Shown here: one piece after another, positions 14,621-19,162 of the stretch
Layout of the letters: each line of letters opens with the position of its first letter
Numbering within the stretch: the stretch's first letter is position 1
Assembly: GCA_035318985.1 (NCBI GenBank)
Contig: DATHDP010000002.1
Coordinates: 1 to 21,827 of the forward strand
Reading direction: 5' to 3'
Source of the DNA: VBAS01 sp035318985
Lineage (GTDB): Bacteria; Bacteroidota; Bacteroidia; Chitinophagales; Chitinophagaceae
Length of the DNA stretch: 21,827 bases
Notes under the pieces: generated by a model
Seen by the model: the letters and a program-made list of their open reading frames with translations, nothing else
Told to the model about the DNA's origin: nothing
Databases searched by the model: none
Position numbers and translations under genes: made by a program

Positions 14621-15715
14621 TTACTGGTTAATATCTTTCCCTTCTTTCAGCTTCGCAATGTTTGCATTTATTGCAGGCTTTGCTGCCTCAGGTGCTTGTG
14701 CCAAAGACTTATTTGCATAGTCCAATGCTTTTTTAAAATCTCCCTTTGCAGAATAATACGACATGTAGCCAGCATTCACCATGAAAACATCACCACTCTT
14801 TTTTTGCGTTGTATTAAGTACTTCCATCCACCTGTCTAATCTTTTTGCAGTGACCAGGGAACGACCATATTGTTGGAATTGAGCTGGAACCGCAAACACC
14901 AATGCTTCATTCATTGTGGAATCAGCTTCTTTTAACCTGTTTAGTTTTGTATAGGCATTTCCCAATGTATTTAATGTGGAAAAGCTTTTAAAGCTAGCAG
15001 CTCTTTGACTCCATGCAAGGGCTTCATCAAGGTTAATATTCTTATTTATAAAATAATTTGCCGCTGCAGTAAGAAGAAGTGGATTGAAACCCCGTTGACC
15101 AATTACCTGGTCTCTCATTCTTGCCAAAACGATATTGTCAACATCAACATCCACCCTGAATGGAATGGATAACTTTTCCCATTGCAATGCGATCACGCAA
15201 TATTTTTCTTTTTGTTCTATAAATTCATATTTCAAATATTCAACACTTTTATCCAATGCGACCGGCTTTACATCTACACGCAATACATCATTTTTTTCTT
15301 CATAGAAAAAGCTACCCCAGTTATCCGCCTGCTTAGAAAAGATTATCGTGGCTTTATCAGGATACACAGCCATATATAAACCATAAGTACCGGCTTTTAT
15401 ATCTTTTCCTTCTACTTTCACATCATGTTCAAATGTGATGGTGGTGGTTTCATTGGCACCTGCACGCCAGGGCATATCAGTTTTATTCGTATTTAAATTT
15501 TGAGATGTGAACCCATACGTCACCAGTGTGCCCCATATCTTTCCTTCTCTTCCATTTACGTCGGGTCTTGAATATTTTATGGTGATACTTGTTATGCCAA
15601 CCTCTTCTGTAATGGTGGCTCTTGGGTTACCACCACTTGGTGGCAGATCCATCTGTGCAGTCGCAGTCATAATGATCGCGAACAATAGAATAAATGCGGC
15701 GGTTATTTTTTTCAT
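14621..15715 (-). CDS. Secreted DUF2911 protein with C-terminal TPR-like region
   Basis: The 364-residue protein has a signal peptide (MKKITAAFILLFAIIMTATAQ). The DUF2911 domain spans about residues 22-195: GNPRATITEEVGITSITIKYSRP, the conserved GREGKIWGTLV, WRAGANETTTITFEHDV, IKAGTYGLYM and WGSFFYEEKNDVLRV. The remainder has helical hairpins typical of tetratricopeptide repeats (DEALAWSQRAASFKSF, NTLGNAYTKLNRLKEADSTM, AKGDFKKALDYANKSLAQAPE). DUF2911 has no assigned biochemical function; it is abundant in Bacteroidota secretomes. First gene of the likely three-gene unit running to 13639. Confidence 0.9.
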   Translation of the reverse strand: MKKITAAFILLFAIIMTATAQMDLPPSGGNPRATITEEVGITSITIKYSRPDVNGREGKIWGTLVTYGFTSQNLNTNKTDMPWRAGANETTTITFEHDVKVEGKDIKAGTYGLYMAVYPDKATIIFSKQADNWGSFFYEEKNDVLRVDVKPVALDKSVEYLKYEFIEQKEKYCVIALQWEKLSIPFRVDVDVDNIVLARMRDQVIGQRGFNPLLLTAAANYFINKNINLDEALAWSQRAASFKSFSTLNTLGNAYTKLNRLKEADSTMNEALVFAVPAQFQQYGRSLVTAKRLDRWMEVLNTTQKKSGDVFMVNAGYMSYYSAKGDFKKALDYANKSLAQAPEAAKPAINANIAKLKEGKDINQ

Positions 15716-15879
15716 AACAGTAGTTTTGTTTTATAAAGCTTATTAAGCCAGGATTTTATTACTTGCGTTTTGCCTGGCCTGGTTAATACAAATTTCTTTA
15801 AAGGTCAGTAAAAATTAAATTGCACCAAACGCCGCCTATCACGGTTATTGTTCATTTAAAATGTAACCCTTTGGAAGAA

Positions 15880-16392
15880 TTATTTCTTTCTTCTGTATTC
15901 AAGATCGTATTCAGTTGTCCATGTCTTCCCCTCGTCATCACTTCGTTCGCCAAACTGTCTTACTTTATCATTGCTTAATTTAGTAAAAGTAAGTCTGCGC
16001 ATAAAGTTCTTTCCTTTTGGATCCATTACTTTATCTGCATAGTAAACGATCTTGCCATCACTGCCCGTCCCTCTTAAAAATTCAGTTGTGTTGCCGGTAT
16101 TGTCAACCCATGTTTGCTGCCATTGTTTGGTAGCAACATTATACATATTAAAACTTTTACCAGAATAAGTTAGTCCCTGTTGTGAAGAAGCGCTTGTCCA
16201 TTCTTCCAATACCACGCAACTGTCAAGCATGATACTGATCTTACTATCTCCTGCTTTGTTTCCATTTGTGGCAAAAGCTTCCCAATTGCCTACCCAAAAA
16301 TCAAATTGGCGGAATACAGGTAAGCTGCAAGGCTTTTGTGCAATGAGCGATTGTGATAAAAGAAGAAACAACAAGGGAAATAATTTTTTCAT
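15880..16392 (-). CDS. Secreted DUF1579-like protein
   Basis: The 170-residue protein has a signal peptide (MKKLFPLLFLLLSQSLIAQ). The mature part begins with FRQFDFWVGNWEAF, the DFWxGxW start typical of DUF1579-like lipocalin-fold proteins, followed by CVVLEEWTSASSQQGLTYSG and YNVATKQWQQTWVDNTGN. It is a distant analogue of the lipoprotein at 10530-11192, but has no lipobox. No catalytic residues are recognisable. It stands alone, with 164 bp separating it from the DUF2911 gene. Confidence 0.82.
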   Translation of the reverse strand: MKKLFPLLFLLLSQSLIAQKPCSLPVFRQFDFWVGNWEAFATNGNKAGDSKISIMLDSCVVLEEWTSASSQQGLTYSGKSFNMYNVATKQWQQTWVDNTGNTTEFLRGTGSDGKIVYYADKVMDPKGKNFMRRLTFTKLSNDKVRQFGERSDDEGKTWTTEYDLEYRRKK

Positions 16393-16464
16393 ACAATTAG
16401 TTTATTTCAAGACCGGGCTTGCACTCAACATGTTGTTTTACTTATCATGGATTATTTCCCTTCA

Positions 16465-16878
16465 TCAAGTGGAGGTATTTGTATCTGAACCCATTTTTTC
16501 GAATTCAATATCGTTAGGTTCCCAAAGCTCTATTTTATTTCCTTCGGGGTCGAGTATCCAGCCAAACTTTCCATATTCAACCACCTCTATTTCACCAACG
16601 ATGGTCACTCCTTCTTCTTTTAATACTTTTAATAGCTCTTCTAAATTTTCAACCCGGTAATTGATCATCATGTCTTTTTCACTTGGCTGAAAATATTTTG
16701 TATCTTCTTTAAAAGTGCTCCAGGCAGTGAAGCCTTTTGTTCCATCAGGTTTTCGCCAATCGAAACAACCGCCATACTTATCACTTTTGATCCCAAGATG
16801 GGTAGAATACCATTGCTTTAATTTTTCAGGATCTTTTGTTTTGAAAAAGATGCCGCCAATACCTGTTACTCGTTTCAT
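16465..16878 (-). CDS. VOC-superfamily protein
   Basis: The protein has 137 residues from ATG 16878: TGIGGIFFKTKDPEKLKQWYS, THLGI, MINYRVENLEELLKVLKEEG, FGWILDPEGNKIELWEP. The GNKIELWEP end is the usual C-terminal metal-ligand segment (Glu). A GTG 9 bp upstream is in frame, but the GGTGAGG run just before the ATG fits as Shine-Dalgarno for 16878. It differs from the VOC protein at 13639-14031 and is not a recent duplicate. The upstream side carries a 22-bp palindrome (16894-16915). Confidence 0.87.
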   Translation of the reverse strand: MKRVTGIGGIFFKTKDPEKLKQWYSTHLGIKSDKYGGCFDWRKPDGTKGFTAWSTFKEDTKYFQPSEKDMMINYRVENLEELLKVLKEEGVTIVGEIEVVEYGKFGWILDPEGNKIELWEPNDIEFEKMGSDTNTST

Positions 16879-16893
16879 AAGCCTCACCCTCGT

Positions 16894-16915
16894 TCCCTCT
16901 CCTGTAGGAGAGGGA
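16894..16915. repeat. Perfect 10-bp-arm palindrome upstream of the VOC gene
   Basis: TCCCTCTCCT-GT-AGGAGAGGGA, GC-rich, 16 bp from the start codon of the minus-strand VOC gene. It belongs to the same general class as the CTCCC...GGAGAG hairpin near 1085. Confidence 0.7.
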
Positions 16916-17181
16916 GGCCGGGCTTTTTGTTTTTAAGTTATTATTAGAATGAACCAATCAACTAAATAATTCTATTCAACATTTGGTGAATAAAATTACT
17001 GTAGTAAAAGAGTGCGACCCTTCGCTTTGCTCTGGGTAAACTGCGACGCTTATTGCTGAAAAGCGAACAGAACCTTGAACGGAGCGTCGCAACAAAAATT
17101 TAATAGTAGCAATAAAGCTGACTACATAAAAATTGTTACGATTAATTAAAGATAAAGCAAACTAAAAATCCCGGAGAAAAA
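16916..17181. repeat. Gene-free stretch holding a dispersed repeat element
   Basis: No credible reading frame is visible. TGCGACGCT (17042-17050) and AGCGTCGCA (17083-17091) form perfect 9-bp arms around 32 nt. The right flank (17084-17120), reverse-complemented, is about 80% identical to 8984-9020 upstream of lpxB, so this is a second copy of a repeat family, in the opposite orientation. Confidence 0.6.
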
Positions 17182-17607
17182 TCAAAGATTGGTTTGAGCA
17201 CTTTGCTTTTGCAGGTAAAAACATCCGCCTTGTTTTCCTTCGCCATCCCATTGACCATCGATAAAACTGGTAGTACGATTGAGATTGCCATACAATACCA
17301 CTTCTGAGCTATTTTTTTCTGTAAGAATGCAGGAGATCACAATGGCAGAATCGCCAATGAGTTTATAAGTGCCTTTTGTATTTAGACAGGCTTCTTTGAA
17401 GTTGCAAAATATTTCAGCTTTGTTTTGTGGATTGATCTTGATCGTGATGGAGTTGGTCTCACTTTCAGTTCCAAAATATCCTTTCCAGATACCGCAAACC
17501 ATTTCGGTTTTTGGATCAGAGGTTTTCATGAACGATGAAAACATAATGGCAAGAATGATTACTAAATATTTCAACTTTAAACGGATTAAGCTACTAATAC
17601 TATACAA
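17182..17607 (-). CDS. Small secreted protein of unknown function
   Basis: The frame encodes up to 141 residues. The 5' end is uncertain: the longest frame opens with TTG 17607, an internal TTG at 17574 would give LKYLVIILAIMFSSFMKT as a signal peptide, and the first ATG is 17544. The mature part has CGIWKGYFGTES, then beta-rich segments with two pairs of Cys (IFCNFKEACLNTKGTYKLIG, VISCILTE) and ends QWDGEGKQGGCFYLQKQ. The alternating strands and W-K-G-x-x-G start suggest a small lipocalin-like barrel, but I do not recognise a named family. Confidence 0.65.
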   Translation of the reverse strand: MYSISSLIRLKLKYLVIILAIMFSSFMKTSDPKTEMVCGIWKGYFGTESETNSITIKINPQNKAEIFCNFKEACLNTKGTYKLIGDSAIVISCILTEKNSSEVVLYGNLNRTTSFIDGQWDGEGKQGGCFYLQKQSAQTNL

Positions 17608-17695
17608 ATCTAAGGATTGAATTCAATCCTCAAAATAGTAAATGAACTATCTGGTAAAAGATGATAAGAATCATGCCAATTGAATACGAATGAAG

Positions 17696-17728
17696 TTTGA
17701 TAAGTAAAATTCAATCTCCCTATTTTTG
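17696..17728 (+). promoter_or_regulatory. Bacteroidota-type promoter for the tRNA-Ala unit
   Basis: TTTG (17696-17699), a 21-nt spacer and TATTTTTG (17721-17728) match the TTTG-N19-21-TAnnTTTG consensus of Bacteroidota. The first tRNA-like sequence begins 15 nt after the -7 box, at 17744, so the broken tRNA copy and the intact tRNA should be on one transcript. Confidence 0.7.
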
Positions 17729-17743
17729 CAATCCATTTAATTT

Positions 17744-17818
17744 GGGGGTTTAGCTCAGCTGGGCCCGAAAGCTTTCGGGACGTTTGCTGTCCCGATACGG
17801 ATCGGGAAAAAGATCACC
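17744..17818 (+). pseudogene. Broken tRNA-Ala copy with palindromes in place of D and anticodon loops
   Basis: GGGGGTTTAGCTCAGCTGG (17744-17762) equals the 5' end of the intact tRNA-Ala with one change. The D-arm remainder is replaced by the perfect palindrome CCCGAAAGCTTTCGGG (17764-17779). CGTTTGC (anticodon stem 5' strand) is kept, then TCCCGAT-ACGG-ATCGGGA (17790-17807) replaces the anticodon loop and 3' strand. AAAAGATCACCGGTT (variable loop and T-stem start) follows, after which similarity ends. The acceptor 3' strand is missing, so it cannot be a working tRNA. Landmark spacing to the intact gene is 93 bp. Confidence 0.85.
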
Positions 17819-17848
17819 GGTTAACTACTAAAGTTCTTTTTACAAGTT

Positions 17849-17922
17849 GGGGGTTTAGCTCAGTTGGCTAGAGCGTTTGCATGGCATGCAAAAGGTCACC
17901 GGTTCGACTCCGGTAACCTCCA
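17849..17922 (+). tRNA. tRNA-Ala, anticodon GGC
   Basis: This is a 74-nt cloverleaf: acceptor GGGGGTT (17849-17855) with AACCTCC (17915-17921), including the G3-U70 pair diagnostic for alanine; D-stem GCTC/GAGC; anticodon stem TTTGC/GCAAA with loop ATGGCAT (anticodon GGC at 17883-17885); variable AGGTC; T-stem ACCGG/CCGGT with loop TTCGACT; discriminator A at 17922. CCA is not encoded. It reads GCC (and GCU) codons. It lies between a broken copy of itself and a terminator. Confidence 0.97.
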
Positions 17923-17932
17923 CTAAAAATCT

Positions 17933-17961
17933 AAGGCCCATCAGTTTTTGAGCCTTTTTTT
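17933..17961 (+). terminator. Intrinsic terminator of the tRNA-Ala transcript
   Basis: AAGGC (17933-17937) pairs with GCCTT (17952-17956), with an inner TCA/TGA pairing and a following T-run to 17961. The T-run directly precedes the ATG of the degraded GIY-YIG gene, so that frame starts at the end of the terminator. Confidence 0.7.
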
Positions 17962-18213
17962 ATGCCCTTTTTTGTCTATATCATATATTCTCCTTTGCTG
18001 GACAAATTTTATGTTGGCTACACTTCTGATCTGATTTGAAAAAAAAGTTATCGGACCATAATACTGGAATTTCTGATTTTACTTCTAAAACCTCAGACTG
18101 GGAAATGAAGTATACAGAATCTTTTCCCGATCGTCAACACGCAAATGAAACCTGAAAAAGAAATAAAAAAGAAAAAAAGCAGAAGATACATAGAATGGAT
18201 AATTACTAAATAG
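17962..18213 (+). pseudogene. Degraded GIY-YIG nuclease gene downstream of tRNA-Ala
   Basis: From ATG 17962: MPFFVYIIYSPLLDKFYVGY then TSDLI and an in-frame TGA at 18037. A second frame carries HNTGISDFTSKTSDWEMKYT and ESFPDRQHANE, and the original frame resumes with PEKEIKKKKSRRYIEWIITK and TAG at 18211. The pieces line up in order with a small (~84-residue) GIY-YIG domain protein of the type common in Bacteroidota. The YII...YVGY core and C-terminal KKKKSRRYIEWI are recognisable. At least two compensating frameshifts and one stop make it inactive. The total length (252 bp) is about that of an intact gene. It sits precisely between the tRNA terminator and the tRNA-like repeat array. Confidence 0.85.
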
Positions 18214-18640
18214 GTGAAAAGCCAGATAAGCGTTTGCGGTCCCGATTGCTATCGGGAAAAAGGTCATCCCGAACGCTTTCGGGATAACCTCCACAATTTT
18301 TTTATCGGCTGAAAAGCCATGCGTTTGATGTCCCGGTTGCTATCGGAAAAGGTCATTCCGAAAGGGTTCGTGATGACTCCAGAATTTTTTTACCAACTAA
18401 AAGCCAGATCCGTTTGATGTCCCTTTGCTATCGGAAAATGACGATCCCGAACGCTTTCGGAGTGCCTCTACGATTTTTTTACCAGGGTAAAAAGCCCACA
18501 TAAACGTTTGAGGTTCCGGTTGCTATCGGAAAAAGTCTTCCCAAAAGCGTTCGTGATAACTCCACAATTTTTTTTCCAACTCAAAGTCAGGTAAGCGTTG
18601 AATGGCCCGAAGCTTTAGTATAAACCTCAACAAAATCTTC
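18214..18640 (+). repeat. Tandem array of ~91-bp tRNA-Ala-like units with palindromic arms
   Basis: Four full units and one partial unit, with the GCGTTTG landmark (or equivalent) at 18230, 18321, 18410, 18504 and 18595 (steps of 91, 89, 94, 91). The best-preserved unit reads GCGTTTGC, hairpin TCCCGAT-TGCT-ATCGGGA (18240-18257), AAAAGGTC, hairpin TCCCGAA-CGCT-TTCGGGA (18267-18284), TAACCTCCAC (18285-18294), then a T-run. GCGTTTGC, AAAAGGTC and TAACCTCCAC are identical to tRNA-Ala segments in the same order; the palindromes stand where the anticodon loop and the T arm should be. Before each GCGTTTG is a small GG(C)TGAAAAGCC-type hairpin instead of the tRNA 5' half. Later units are increasingly degenerate. 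Each full unit ends in CAATTTTTT or similar, which could act as a weak terminator. Confidence 0.8.
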
Positions 18641-19162
18641 AACACCTCCGGTTCCGGGCTTCTACCATCTGGTGCCTTATCATCCCTATTTGGGGCGCTT
18701 TATTCCCTGCCTCAAAAAAGTCCCAAAAAAAAGGGGAAAAGTCCATTAGTATTTACGGGAAAAGCTTATATTTTTGTAGGCTCCGATATCCACCCTAAAA
18801 TCCTGTCTATTAAGAACCTAAGTTGGACCAATTACCTTGAGAAGCCGTATTTTTTTTAACCATAAAAATCGGCAACATGAAATTCAATTTTTACACGAAG
18901 AATTTTATTCGTTTTTATTTCTCGTTAGTTCAGGAGAAATAAATTTTCAACAACACAACTTATAGAATCCAAAAGTCAGCATTGATAATGCTGCCCATCC
19001 TTTTTTGAAAATCATTTTTTGAAAATCATTTTTCGTTTTCTGATTAGTAAAGCAATTAAAAGCTTTATTGTAACGAACCGTATTCTTATTTGTGAGAACT
19101 ATTGTTACCCATGAAGCTTTTATAAACAAACCAAAGTTTATAAAGAGAAGTTGACTGGCGGC
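18641..19162. other. Gene-poor leader region before the large surface protein
   Basis: No convincing gene was found. An 85-codon plus-strand frame (18602-18859) starts inside the tRNA-like array and matches no family I know. TATTTTTG at 18769-18776 fits a -7 box, but no clear -33 partner is present. A 21-codon frame (18877-18942, starting MKFNFYTKNFIRF) could be a leader peptide or the remnant of another secreted-protein start. A 14-bp unit TTTTTTGAAAATCA is tandemly duplicated at 19001-19028. Confidence 0.4.

Noticed and set aside
16229..16660. 143-codon plus-strand frame
   Set aside because: It is antisense to parts of the DUF1579-like and VOC genes and has no domain signature.
17744..17818. 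Second functional tRNA-Ala or an intron-bearing tRNA
   Set aside because: Removing the two palindromes does not restore a cloverleaf, because the T-stem 3' strand and the acceptor 3' strand are absent.
18214..18640. CRISPR array
   Set aside because: Spacing is regular, but each unit is one degenerate ~91-bp repeat with internal palindromes. There are no short identical repeats alternating with unique spacers and no cas genes.
18602..18859. 85-codon plus-strand frame as a gene
   Set aside because: It begins inside the degenerate tRNA-like array, has no clear ribosome site and resembles no protein family I know. Left as unassigned sequence.
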